This document shows, one piece after another, positions 1-6,446 of a stretch of DNA of 6,907 nucleotides. A program made the translations under genes and the position numbers. The notes beneath the pieces were generated by a model. That model was given only the letters and a program-made list of their open reading frames with translations. It was not told where the DNA came from and made no database searches. The DNA comes from Acidimicrobiaceae bacterium (GTDB taxonomy: Bacteria; Actinomycetota; Acidimicrobiia; Acidimicrobiales; Ilumatobacteraceae). Positions within the stretch are counted from its first letter, which is position 1. The number at the start of each line of letters is the position of its first letter. The stretch spans positions 2,569 to 9,475 of the forward strand of contig PMCN01000189.1 in assembly GCA_003154135.1 (NCBI GenBank), in the 5' to 3' direction.

Positions 1-429
1 GGCGGCAACAGCGCGCTGCTCAACGTCGCCAACCGCGAGCTGCGGCTCGCGCACGGCCTGATGACGTTCCTCGCCCACCCCGGTGTACCGCCCGATCAGG
101 GTGGCACCTCGCCCCCGGAGGAGTTGGGCATGGGCGTGCACGGTGGCACCGACGAGACGTCGATCATGCTGCACCTCGCGCCCCACCTGGTCGACATGAG
201 CAGGGCCGAGCGGCGCGTGCCCGAAGCCATCGCCGGCAACACCTACGTCCGCTTCGGCGGTCGCGTGTCGTTCGGTTGGTTGTCGAACGACTTCTTTCCC
301 GACGGCTACATCGGCGACCCCACTGCGGCCACGCCCGAGCTGGGCAAGCGGCTGTTCGACGGATCGGTGCAGAGCTTCTGCGAGTCGTTGCGCGAGATCC
401 GCGACTTCAACTTCGGACGTCCCGCGTGA
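1..429 (+). CDS. Creatininase-family amidohydrolase, 3' part (5' end outside window)
   Basis: The frame is open from base 1 to the TGA at 427-429 and encodes the last 142 residues; the start lies upstream. The fragment opens with Gly-Gly-Asn-Ser, which fits the second half of the family's NGHGGN metal-site motif. Next come a His-Gly-Gly-Thr-Asp-Glu-Thr-Ser motif (fragment residues 47-54), matching the family's H-A-G-x-x-E-T-S segment, then 'LAPHLVDM' and a Gly-Asp-Pro-Thr-Ala-Ala-Thr-Pro stretch near residues 94-101, both typical of the C-terminal half. Family members are metal-dependent cytoplasmic hydrolases of cyclic or linear amides: creatinine to creatine, the formamide hydrolase ArfB, and the peptide-trimming MftE. 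The stop overlaps the next gene's GTG, so the two are probably translationally coupled and share a pathway. The family call is strong. The substrate is unknown, and true creatininase activity should not be assumed. Confidence 0.85.
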   Translation, partial: GGNSALLNVANRELRLAHGLMTFLAHPGVPPDQGGTSPPEELGMGVHGGTDETSIMLHLAPHLVDMSRAERRVPEAIAGNTYVRFGGRVSFGWLSNDFFPDGYIGDPTAATPELGKRLFDGSVQSFCESLREIRDFNFGRPA

Positions 430-1688
430 CCGACCCGCTCGACCTGCGCGTCGATGCCGAGCGGCTGTGGGCACGCCTGGAAGCGTTGGGCGAGATCGGG
501 GCGGTGCACGGCCCTCACGGCGAGCGGGGCAACGCGCGGTTGGCACTCACCGACGCCGACCGTGACGGTCGCGATCTCGTCGTCGGCTGGATGCGCGATC
601 TCGGCCTGTCGATCACCATCGACGCCATCGGCAACGTCGTCGGCACGCGTGCGGGCACCGACCCCGACGCCGCTGCAGTGATGATGGGGTCGCACATCGA
701 CACCGTGCGCACCGGCGGTCGGTTCGACGGCAACCTCGGCGTGCTCGCCGGCCTGGAGGTGATCGAGACGCTCGAGCAGCACGGCGTGGCCACCCGTCGC
801 CCGGTGAGCGTGGCCTTCTTCACCGACGAGGAAGGTGCCCGCTTCCAGCCCGACATGCTGGGCAGCCTCGTGTACGTGGGCGGCATGGCACTGGAGGACG
901 CGCTCGACGTGCACGCGGCCGACGACGGCACACGGCTCGCCGACGAGCTCACCCGCATCGGTTACGCCGGCGCCACCCCGTGTCCGGCGGCTCACGCGCC
1001 ACACGCCTACGTCGAGCTGCACATCGAGCAGGGTCCCGTGCTCGAGGACGAGGGCATCGTGATCGGCGTGGTCACCGGGGTGCAGGGGATCTCCTGGACC
1101 GAGCTCAAAATCACCGGCCAGTCGGCGCATGCGGGTACCACCCCGATGCGACTGCGGCGCGACCCCGGATACGTGGCCGCCGAGGTCGTCACCGGCATGC
1201 GTGCGCTGGCCAATGCGATGGGCGGCACACAGGTGGCCACCGTCGGCCTCGTGCGCTTCGAACCCAACCTCGTCAACGTCGTGCCCGCGTCGGTCACCAT
1301 GACCGTCGATCTGCGCAACACCGACGAGGTGCTCCTGCGCCAGGCGGAGAGCGTGTTCGGCGAGCTGTGCCAGCGCCTCGCTGCCGACGAGGGCGTGACG
1401 GTCGAGCGGCGCACGCTCGCCCGCTTCGAGCCCGTCGAGTTCCACCAGGAGATGATCTCGCTCGTCGAGACGACCGCACAGCGCCTCGGTCACACCACGC
1501 GGCGGATGCCCAGCGGCGCCGGCCACGATGCGCAGATGCTGGCGCGTGTATGCCCCACGTCGATGGTGTTCGTCCCCAGCGTCGGCGGGTTGTCGCACAA
1601 CATCGCCGAGCACACGCATCCCGAGCACGTCGCGGCGGGAGCCGACGTGCTCTTGCAGGTGGTGCTGGCACGCGCAGACACCGTCTGA
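426..1688 (+). CDS. M20-family Zn-dependent amidase (hydantoinase/carbamoylase family; allantoate amidohydrolase/N-carbamoyl-L-amino acid hydrolase type)
   Basis: This 420-residue protein has the usual family length. The GTG at 426 is chosen because it gives a GTGA overlap with the upstream stop and because the protein then begins just before the conserved 'RLWARLEALGEIGA' N-terminus. Longer in-frame starts would run about 150 nt into the creatininase gene. The di-metal site is complete: H90 in GSHIDT, D101 in RFDGNLG, E135/E136 in FFTDEEG, H199 in ELHIEQGP and H391 in LSHNIAEHTHPEH. The dimerisation/substrate region has H235 in SAHAGTTPM, N284 in NLVNVVP, R297 in DLRN and H367 in SGAGHDAQM. 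Relatives hydrolyse the ureido group of N-carbamoyl amino acids, allantoate, ureidoglycine or 3-ureidopropionate in the cytoplasm, releasing ammonia and CO2. The family assignment is firm. Which ureido or amide substrate is used cannot be told from these residues, which are shared across the subfamilies. The creatininase-family neighbour suggests a two-step hydrolytic route. Confidence 0.93.
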   Translation: MTDPLDLRVDAERLWARLEALGEIGAVHGPHGERGNARLALTDADRDGRDLVVGWMRDLGLSITIDAIGNVVGTRAGTDPDAAAVMMGSHIDTVRTGGRFDGNLGVLAGLEVIETLEQHGVATRRPVSVAFFTDEEGARFQPDMLGSLVYVGGMALEDALDVHAADDGTRLADELTRIGYAGATPCPAAHAPHAYVELHIEQGPVLEDEGIVIGVVTGVQGISWTELKITGQSAHAGTTPMRLRRDPGYVAAEVVTGMRALANAMGGTQVATVGLVRFEPNLVNVVPASVTMTVDLRNTDEVLLRQAESVFGELCQRLAADEGVTVERRTLARFEPVEFHQEMISLVETTAQRLGHTTRRMPSGAGHDAQMLARVCPTSMVFVPSVGGLSHNIAEHTHPEHVAAGADVLLQVVLARADTV

Positions 1689-1715
1689 GCCGCGTCGCGC
1701 TGGTAGACCTGGGGG

Positions 1716-3320
1716 GTGGGCGTATTCATCGACAACCCGCTGCTCGTGCTCTTCCTGGTGATGGGAGCAGGCGCCGCGCTCGGCACCATCAGGGTCGGCG
1801 GCATCGCGCTCGGCCCGGCGGCCGCACTGTTCGTGGGCCTCGCGGTGTCGGCCGCCGACTCGCGGCTGGCCAACGATCCGGCCATCGTGCCCCAGATCGG
1901 CCTCGCGCTGTTCATCTACACGGTCGGCCTTGCGTCCGGACCGTCGTTCCTCGCCGAACTGCGCCGCGGTGGTGCGAAGGTGCTCGTGGGCGTGAGCGCC
2001 CTCCTCGTCGCGATGTCGCTGGTGGTCGTCGGGGTGTCGAAGCTGTTCGATCTCGACACCGGGGCGCGTTCGGGTCTGTTCGCCGGATCGCTCACCAACA
2101 CGCCGGCGCTGTCGGCCGCCATCAGCTCGCTGTCGAAGCAGATCGCGGCGAAGACCGTCACCGACCCGGTGGTTGGCTACTCGCTCGCCTACCCGTTCGG
2201 TGTGCTCACGATGTTGCTGGCCGCGCACCTCTCGCTGCGCCGTGCCGAGCGCGCCGCCGCGAGTGCTCCTGCGACACAGGTGTCGGCGTCGGCGGTCGAC
2301 GTCACGAGCGCCACCGTGCTCGTCGCGCGGGCCGATCTCCCGCCGCTCGGCGACCTGCGTCGCTGGGGCGATGCGCGGCTGGCGTTCGGCCGCGTCGAGC
2401 ACCAGGGCAAGGTGCAGCTGGCCACCACCGACGTGCACCTCGTGCCGGGCGACCTGTGCACCGTGATCGGCGCGCCTGGCGACGTGGCGGCCTTCATCGC
2501 CTGGGCCGGCGAGCGCAGCACCCGCCACCTCGCGCTGGACAGGGCGCTGCTCGACTTCCGGCGCATCTCGGTGTCGAACCGCAAGCTCGCCGGCACGCAC
2601 ATGCGCGACCTCGACCTCGAAGGCCGGTTCGGCGCCACCGTCACCCGGGTTCGTCGCGGCGATCACGACCTCGTGGCCGACGGCGACTTCGTGCTGCGCC
2701 TGGGTGACCGGCTGCGCGTGGTCGGCCCTGCCACCCGCCTGGGCGAAGTGGCCACGCTGCTCGGCGACTCCGATCGCAGCCTGGGCGAGGTCGACGCGAT
2801 GGGCTTCGCGCTGGGCATGTCGATCGGGCTCCTCATCGGGCTCGTCTCGGTGCCGCTGCCGGGCGGTGGCAGCATCGCGCTGGGTGTCGGCGGTGGGCCG
2901 CTCATCGCCGGACTCGTGCTCGGCACGGTGTCGCGAACCGGCCCCATCACGTGGCAGGTCCCGCACGCAGCCAACCTCACGTTGCGGCAGCTGGGCATGC
3001 TGATGTTCCTCGGCGCCGTGGGCATCCGCTCCGGTGCCACGTTCGCCGACGCCGTCGGAACCGCGGTCGGTGCGCGTCTCGCCATCGCCGCCGCCATCGT
3101 CACGGTGGTGCTCGCCACCGGTTCGCTCGTGCTGCTGCGCCTGCTGCGCGCCGACCCCGTCACCTCGGCGGGTCACATCGCCGGCATCGAGACCCAGCCG
3201 GCCGTGCACGCGTTCGCCGCCGAACGCACGAAGGGCGACCAGCGCATCGACGCCGGTTACGCGCTGGTGCTGCCCATCGCGATGATCGTGAAGCTCATCC
3301 TCGTGCAGCTGCTCGTCTGA
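1716..3320 (+). CDS. AspT/YidE-type (aspartate:alanine exchanger family) transporter with two RCK_C domains
   Basis: This is a 534-residue integral membrane protein of normal family length. The layout is a hydrophobic N-terminal half (about 5-172), two soluble RCK_C/TrkA-C-like domains (about 198-266 and 282-350) and a hydrophobic C-terminal half (about 362-534). Family hallmarks are 'LALFIYTVGLASGPSF' (63-78), 'GSLTNTPAL' (124-132), 'GGPLIAGLVLG' (393-403), 'AANLTLRQLGMLMFLGAVGI' (418-437) and 'AGIETQPAVHAFA' (489-501). Known members exchange aspartate for alanine or related dicarboxylates and amino acids across the inner membrane; the RCK_C domains are thought to bind a regulatory ligand. 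The GTG at 1716 is the only credible start: an in-frame TAG sits at 1704-1706 and later starts would cut the first membrane helix. The G-run directly abuts the start, so no properly spaced Shine-Dalgarno is seen. The gene lies 27 nt after the amidase, probably in the same transcript. The transported substrate is unknown. Confidence 0.93.
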   Translation: MGVFIDNPLLVLFLVMGAGAALGTIRVGGIALGPAAALFVGLAVSAADSRLANDPAIVPQIGLALFIYTVGLASGPSFLAELRRGGAKVLVGVSALLVAMSLVVVGVSKLFDLDTGARSGLFAGSLTNTPALSAAISSLSKQIAAKTVTDPVVGYSLAYPFGVLTMLLAAHLSLRRAERAAASAPATQVSASAVDVTSATVLVARADLPPLGDLRRWGDARLAFGRVEHQGKVQLATTDVHLVPGDLCTVIGAPGDVAAFIAWAGERSTRHLALDRALLDFRRISVSNRKLAGTHMRDLDLEGRFGATVTRVRRGDHDLVADGDFVLRLGDRLRVVGPATRLGEVATLLGDSDRSLGEVDAMGFALGMSIGLLIGLVSVPLPGGGSIALGVGGGPLIAGLVLGTVSRTGPITWQVPHAANLTLRQLGMLMFLGAVGIRSGATFADAVGTAVGARLAIAAAIVTVVLATGSLVLLRLLRADPVTSAGHIAGIETQPAVHAFAAERTKGDQRIDAGYALVLPIAMIVKLILVQLLV

Positions 3321-3333
3321 GGTGCGTGCACGC

Positions 3334-3367
3334 GAGAGGGGCGCCGGCCGCAGCCGACGCCCCTCTC
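3334..3367. terminator. Hairpin between convergent genes, likely bidirectional terminator
   Basis: Bases 3334-3343 (GAGAGGGGCG) pair perfectly with 3358-3367 (CGCCCCTCTC). Inside, 3345-3348 (CGGC) pair with 3353-3356 (GCCG) around the tetraloop CGCA, with one C/A mismatch at 3344/3357. That gives 14 GC-rich pairs. It starts 14 nt after the plus-strand transporter stop and ends 24 nt before the minus-strand lipoprotein stop, where both transcripts must end. No T-run follows on either strand, so it is not a textbook intrinsic terminator. U-less hairpins of this kind have been proposed as terminators in high-GC actinobacteria, and it could instead be a 3'-end stabiliser. Confidence 0.75.
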
Positions 3368-3391
3368 CGTGTCAGTGTTCGACGCGTTCGA

Positions 3392-4651
3392 TCAGAGGTG
3401 GATCGAGGTGTCGAGGAACTGGTTGGTGACGATGTCGGACGGCTTGAGGCCGGCCTTGGGTGTGGCACCCTGCGCCGTGTAGACCGGCACAGCCTTGGTG
3501 ATGAGGTCGGCGACGCGGGCGTCGTCGAAGCTGCCCATCACACCATCGGTGCCGTTGGCCACGAGGCCGTCAGCCTTGATGGTCTTCACGCCGTAGTCGG
3601 CAGCGCCCTGGTCGTACGTCCAGCCGAAGTCCTTGCCGAAGGCATCGGTTGCAGCCAGGATGACCGCGTTGGCCGCGGCCGGGTTGTTGACGTAGTTGAC
3701 CGACGCCTGCTGGATGATCGGCACCAGCTTCTTGAAGCAGTCGGCGTACTTGGTGATGTTCTCCGGGCGGGTCGAGATCGACTCGGCGTAGTTCTTCCAG
3801 CCGATGTCGTTGATGTACTGGTACGACACCTTCTTGCCCCACAGCGGCTTGCCGTTCGTGTCGACGAGACCGGTCTCGTACTGGTACGGCTCGGCCGAGC
3901 CGAAGCCCTGCTGGGCCGACTTGCCGTTGTCGGCGATGAACAGCGACGGGTCGCCGGTGTAGGAGCCGTCGACCTCCGACTTGGAGAGGACGCCGGTGCC
4001 GGTGAGGAAGTCCATGTAGGCGGCGCCACCGAAGTAGCGGACCTTCACGTTGGCCTTGCCCAGATCGGCGATGCCCTTCACGTCGGGATAGGTGTTGGGA
4101 TCCCACATGATCATCTGCGGGTTCTTCTCGAAGCCCGACTCGATGGCCACCGTGGGCGTGTCGCTGCCCGAGAACTGGATGGCCTCATCGGTGTAGACGT
4201 AGCCGAGCAGCAGGCTGTCGGGGTTGTCGTACAGGATCTTGGTGACGGGGTCGAAGTGCTGAGCCGCACCACCGGAGTGCACCGAGATGGTGACGCCGGT
4301 GTCGTTGCCGTTGCCATCGATGAGCGGACCGGTGACGACGGCCTTGCTCTTGTCGATGGTGTAGCCCTTGCCGACCATCTGGTAGAGGAAGCCGTGCTCG
4401 GCCTCGGGCATCCAGTCGGTCTGGATGCCGACGTTGTCCGGGCAGATGCCCTTCAGCGAGACAGCCGAGCCACCGGTGGTGACGCCGGTCGTGGCGCCCG
4501 TGGTGGGTGCGGTGGTCACGGCCGTGGTTCCCCCGGTGGTCGTGGTCGGTGCGCCGGTGGTGGTCGTCTTGGCGTCCGAGCCGCATGCGGCGAGGATGAC
4601 GAGTGACGCCACCGAGGTGGCCAGCAGCTTGCTGCTGCGACGGTGTTGCAT
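3392..4651 (-). CDS. ABC transporter substrate-binding lipoprotein, NMT1/SsuA/ThiY-like
   Basis: This 419-residue exported lipoprotein has a short basic N-terminus (HRRSSK), a hydrophobic stretch at about 9-19 and a lipobox Leu-Ala-Ala-Cys ending at C23. A Thr/Gly-rich linker (29-61) would tether the domain to the membrane. The binding domain starts near residue 70 with 'TDWMPEAEHGFLYQM' (78-92), matching the family's first beta strand and D-W-x-P motif. A 'QGFGSAEPYQYET' segment (248-260) matches the family's Q-G-x-x-S-E-P-x-x-Y-E hinge motif. C70 and C305 are the only cysteines after the lipid-modified one and could form a disulfide. Relatives bind sulfonates, nitrate, taurine or thiamine/riboflavin precursors and pyrimidines. 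It is longer than usual family members (about 320-340 residues), partly because of the linker. The start has a strong Shine-Dalgarno. It lies downstream of its permease and ATPase; its ligand cannot be called from sequence. Confidence 0.92.
   Translation of the reverse strand: MQHRRSSKLLATSVASLVILAACGSDAKTTTTGAPTTTTGGTTAVTTAPTTGATTGVTTGGSAVSLKGICPDNVGIQTDWMPEAEHGFLYQMVGKGYTIDKSKAVVTGPLIDGNGNDTGVTISVHSGGAAQHFDPVTKILYDNPDSLLLGYVYTDEAIQFSGSDTPTVAIESGFEKNPQMIMWDPNTYPDVKGIADLGKANVKVRYFGGAAYMDFLTGTGVLSKSEVDGSYTGDPSLFIADNGKSAQQGFGSAEPYQYETGLVDTNGKPLWGKKVSYQYINDIGWKNYAESISTRPENITKYADCFKKLVPIIQQASVNYVNNPAAANAVILAATDAFGKDFGWTYDQGAADYGVKTIKADGLVANGTDGVMGSFDDARVADLITKAVPVYTAQGATPKAGLKPSDIVTNQFLDTSIHL
4469..4528 (-). 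repeat. Five tandem 12-bp units encoding TT-x-x in the lipoprotein linker
   Basis: Residues 42-61 of the lipoprotein read as five consecutive tetrapeptides (TTAV, TTAP, TTGA, TTGV, TTGG), so the DNA has a 12-bp periodicity. They follow two Thr-quartet blocks (TTTTGAP and TTTTGG, residues 29-41). Across residues 29-61, 18 of 33 are Thr and 7 are Gly. Such linkers are common between the lipid anchor and the folded domain of actinobacterial lipoproteins. Because units are in frame, gain or loss changes linker length without breaking the gene. Confidence 0.8.
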
Positions 4652-4656
4652 GGGTA

Positions 4657-4662
4657 CTCCTT
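4657..4662 (-). promoter_or_regulatory. Shine-Dalgarno AAGGAG of the lipoprotein gene
   Basis: The minus strand reads AAGGAG followed by TACCC and then the ATG at 4651, a near-consensus site with 5-nt spacing. It fixes the start codon. It is the strongest ribosome-binding site noticed in the window, while the upstream genes of the same block are joined by overlapping stop/start codons. This suggests the binding protein is translated independently and at a higher level than the permease and ATPase. Confidence 0.85.
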
Positions 4663-4682
4663 GGGTTGAGTGGTGTTCACGC

Positions 4683-4721
4683 TGGATAGGGAGATCGTGG
4701 CCGATCTCGGGGTGGATAAGG
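4683..4721 (-). promoter_or_regulatory. Intercistronic inverted repeat flanked by near-identical 9-mers
   Basis: Bases 4691-4697 (GAGATCG) pair perfectly with 4702-4708 (CGATCTC) around a 4-nt loop. The pair sits between TGGATAGGG (4683-4691) and TGGATAAGG (4713-4721), which match at 8 of 9 positions and start 30 bp apart. It lies in the 73-nt gap between the permease stop and the lipoprotein start. It could be an mRNA hairpin that protects or processes the lipoprotein message, or a protein-binding site. No T-run follows, so a strong terminator is unlikely, and no convincing -35/-10 pair was recognised. Confidence 0.45.
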
Positions 4722-4722
4722 A

Positions 4723-5649
4723 TCAGGTGCGGCGGGTGGATTCGTACCAGTGCCCGACCACGAGCTTGCCGAGGGCGTTGAAGACGAAGAACACGGCGAT
4801 GCCCAGCAGTGACGCGATGAGGAGGCCGCCGTACATCTGCGGGTAGCGCAGCTTCTGGCGGAACTGCTCCATCACGATGCCGATGCCCGGCTTCTCGCCC
4901 TCACGGAAGAACTGCTCGCCGACGATGGCGCCGATGACGGCGAGGCCGGCGCTGATGCGAAAGCCGGTGAAGATGCTGGGCATGGCTGCGGGGAACTGCA
5001 GCTTGAACAGCCGGGTGAACGTGGACGCGTTGCGCAGCGTGAACAGGTCGTGCTGCGACGAGTCGACCGAGGTGAGGCCGAAGAGGGTGTTGGTGACGAT
5101 GGGGAAGATGGAGATCATCACGCACACGTAGATGCGTGAGTTCATGCCGCCGCCGAACACCGAGTAGATGATGGGCACGATGGCCAGCACCGGCGTGGCC
5201 TGCAGGGCCACGAGGTACGGGTAGATGGAGCGTTCGACCCACACTGCCTGCGCCATGACGATGGCCAGCAGCATGCCGATGACGATGGTGATCGCGAGGC
5301 CGATGAACGCCGCGTAGCTTGTCCAGCCGAGGCCGGCGATGAGCTGGTGGCGAACGTTGGCGTCGAGGAACGACTTGTCGATGACGGTGACCGGCGAGGG
5401 CAGCAGTTGCGGGCGCTTGTCGAGCAGGTGCCTCATGCCCCAGCGGTGCATGAACTCCCAGAACACGACGAACAGCAGGAACACCACGACGGGTCCGATG
5501 TAGGAGACCAGCATGCCCTTGCGTGATCGAGCGGTCGAGGGCGGCGGGGGAGCCGCGTCGAGCTGGAGCTCGAGATCGGGCGCCTGCTCGTGGATGAGGA
5601 TGTCGGCGTCGTGGTGGGCGTGGCCGACGGTCTCGGAGAAGTCGCTCAT
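4723..5649 (-). CDS. ABC transporter permease, NitT/TauT/SsuC type (BPD_transp_1)
   Basis: This 308-residue inner-membrane protein is one half of the transport channel, likely acting as a homodimer. The ATG at 5649 is chosen from the ATGA overlap with the ATPase stop and a GAGGGG site 9 nt upstream (5659-5664). The same frame is open much further upstream, but that stretch is antisense-free shadow of the ATPase gene. A polar 45-residue N-terminal tail (His/Asp-rich, then Ala-Pro-Pro-Pro-Pro) precedes membrane segments near 48-67, 107-133, 145-166, 170-192, 230-247 and 273-295. The cytoplasmic coupling (EAA) loop is at about 207-236 (NASTFTRLFKLQFPAAMPSI and following), where the ATPase docks. 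Relatives are SsuC, TauC, ThiX and RibX. The tail makes it longer than the usual 250-270 residues. It pairs with the ATPase just upstream and the lipoprotein just downstream. Confidence 0.93.
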   Translation of the reverse strand: MSDFSETVGHAHHDADILIHEQAPDLELQLDAAPPPPSTARSRKGMLVSYIGPVVVFLLFVVFWEFMHRWGMRHLLDKRPQLLPSPVTVIDKSFLDANVRHQLIAGLGWTSYAAFIGLAITIVIGMLLAIVMAQAVWVERSIYPYLVALQATPVLAIVPIIYSVFGGGMNSRIYVCVMISIFPIVTNTLFGLTSVDSSQHDLFTLRNASTFTRLFKLQFPAAMPSIFTGFRISAGLAVIGAIVGEQFFREGEKPGIGIVMEQFRQKLRYPQMYGGLLIASLLGIAVFFVFNALGKLVVGHWYESTRRT

Positions 5650-6446
5650 GAGTGTGCACCCCTCAGCTCGTGGGAGATCTGACCGGCCAGTTCGGCGAAC
5701 CTGGGGTCGAACCGCAGCTCGGGCGCCCGGGGGTAGTCGAAGGGGATGGCGAACTCGGCGACGATGCGGCCCGGGCGGGCGCTCATGACGATGACGCGGG
5801 TGGAGAGGAACACGGCCTCGCTGATGCTGTGGGTGATGAACAGGCCGGCGAAGCGCTCGCGGCCGAACAGGCTGATGACCTCGTCGTTGAGGCGCTCGCG
5901 GGTGATCTCGTCGACGGCGCCGAACGGCTCGTCGAACAGGAACACCTTCGGGTCGAGCACCAGCGTACGGGCCAGCGAGGCACGCATCTTCATGCCGCCG
6001 GACAGCTGCTTGGGGTACTTCGACTCGAACCCGCCGAGGCCGACCATGCGGATGGTCTCCTCTGCTCGCTGGCGGCGCTCGACCTTGGCCATGCCCTGCA
6101 GCTCGGCGAGCAGCTCGACGTTGCGCTGTACGGTGCGCCACTGCAACAGGGTGGCGTCCTGGAACACGTAGCCCACCTTGGTGCGGTCGACGTCGACACT
6201 GCCGGTGGTGGGCTTGTTGAGACCAGAGGCGATCTTGAGCAAGGTGCTCTTGCCGCAGCCGGAAGGGCCGACGACGGTGACGAACTCGCCGGGCCGCACG
6301 TCGAAGGTGGTCTCTCGAAGGGCATGCGTTCCATCGGGGTACACCATGGACACCCCGTTGAAACGCAGCGCAGGGGCGGACGCCGAGTCGGTCATCTGCG
6401 TCACCATAGTGGGCGCGCTCATGTCGCCCTGGGTCGATGCGGCCAT
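5646..6446 (-). CDS. ABC transporter ATP-binding protein, NitT/TauT/SsuB type
   Basis: This 266-residue cytoplasmic ATPase powers the importer and has every canonical motif: Walker A GPSGCGKST (60-68), Q-loop glutamine Q96 in YVFQDATLLQW, signature LSGGM (148-152), Walker B VFLFDE (168-173) with catalytic E173, D-loop GAVD (176-179) and switch histidine H206 in THS. 'PFGAVD' and 'LQWRTVQRNV' resemble the SsuB/TauB/ThiZ group. The ATG at 6446 overlaps the SDR stop as TGATG, which supports this start. It adds about 25 residues before the conserved domain, and in-frame ATGs at 6422, 6407 and 6395 are alternatives. No strong Shine-Dalgarno is seen, so translation probably depends on termination-reinitiation from the SDR. 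Its stop overlaps the permease start as ATGA. The product appears intact and functional. Confidence 0.95.
   Translation of the reverse strand: MAASTQGDMSAPTMVTQMTDSASAPALRFNGVSMVYPDGTHALRETTFDVRPGEFVTVVGPSGCGKSTLLKIASGLNKPTTGSVDVDRTKVGYVFQDATLLQWRTVQRNVELLAELQGMAKVERRQRAEETIRMVGLGGFESKYPKQLSGGMKMRASLARTLVLDPKVFLFDEPFGAVDEITRERLNDEVISLFGRERFAGLFITHSISEAVFLSTRVIVMSARPGRIVAEFAIPFDYPRAPELRFDPRFAELAGQISHELRGAHS

Noticed and set aside
1..429. Mycofactocin maturation gene mftE, suggested by a creatininase-family gene and an SDR in the same window
   Set aside because: No precursor peptide, radical SAM enzyme or other mft gene is visible, and the immediate partner is an M20 amidase. It could only be revisited with upstream sequence.
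980..2707. 575-codon plus-strand frame within the amidase and transporter genes
   Set aside because: The product is dominated by Arg/Ala/Gly/His and spans the gap between two genes whose own frames carry conserved motifs.
306..3209. 967-codon open frame on the minus strand opposite the amidase and transporter genes
   Set aside because: Its product is His/Arg/Asp/Gly-rich with no domain or membrane pattern, and it lies antisense to two genes with full motif support. It is a GC-rich codon shadow.
2951..4606. 551-codon plus-strand frame across the transporter end and opposite the lipoprotein gene
   Set aside because: It crosses the intergenic hairpin, overlaps two well-supported genes and encodes low-complexity Arg/Ala/Gly/Val sequence.
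5650..6141. Upstream extension of the permease frame to 6141
   Set aside because: The extra 164 residues are Arg/Pro/His-rich and overlap the ATPase in another frame. The ATG at 5649 with an ATGA overlap and a GAGGGG site fits much better.
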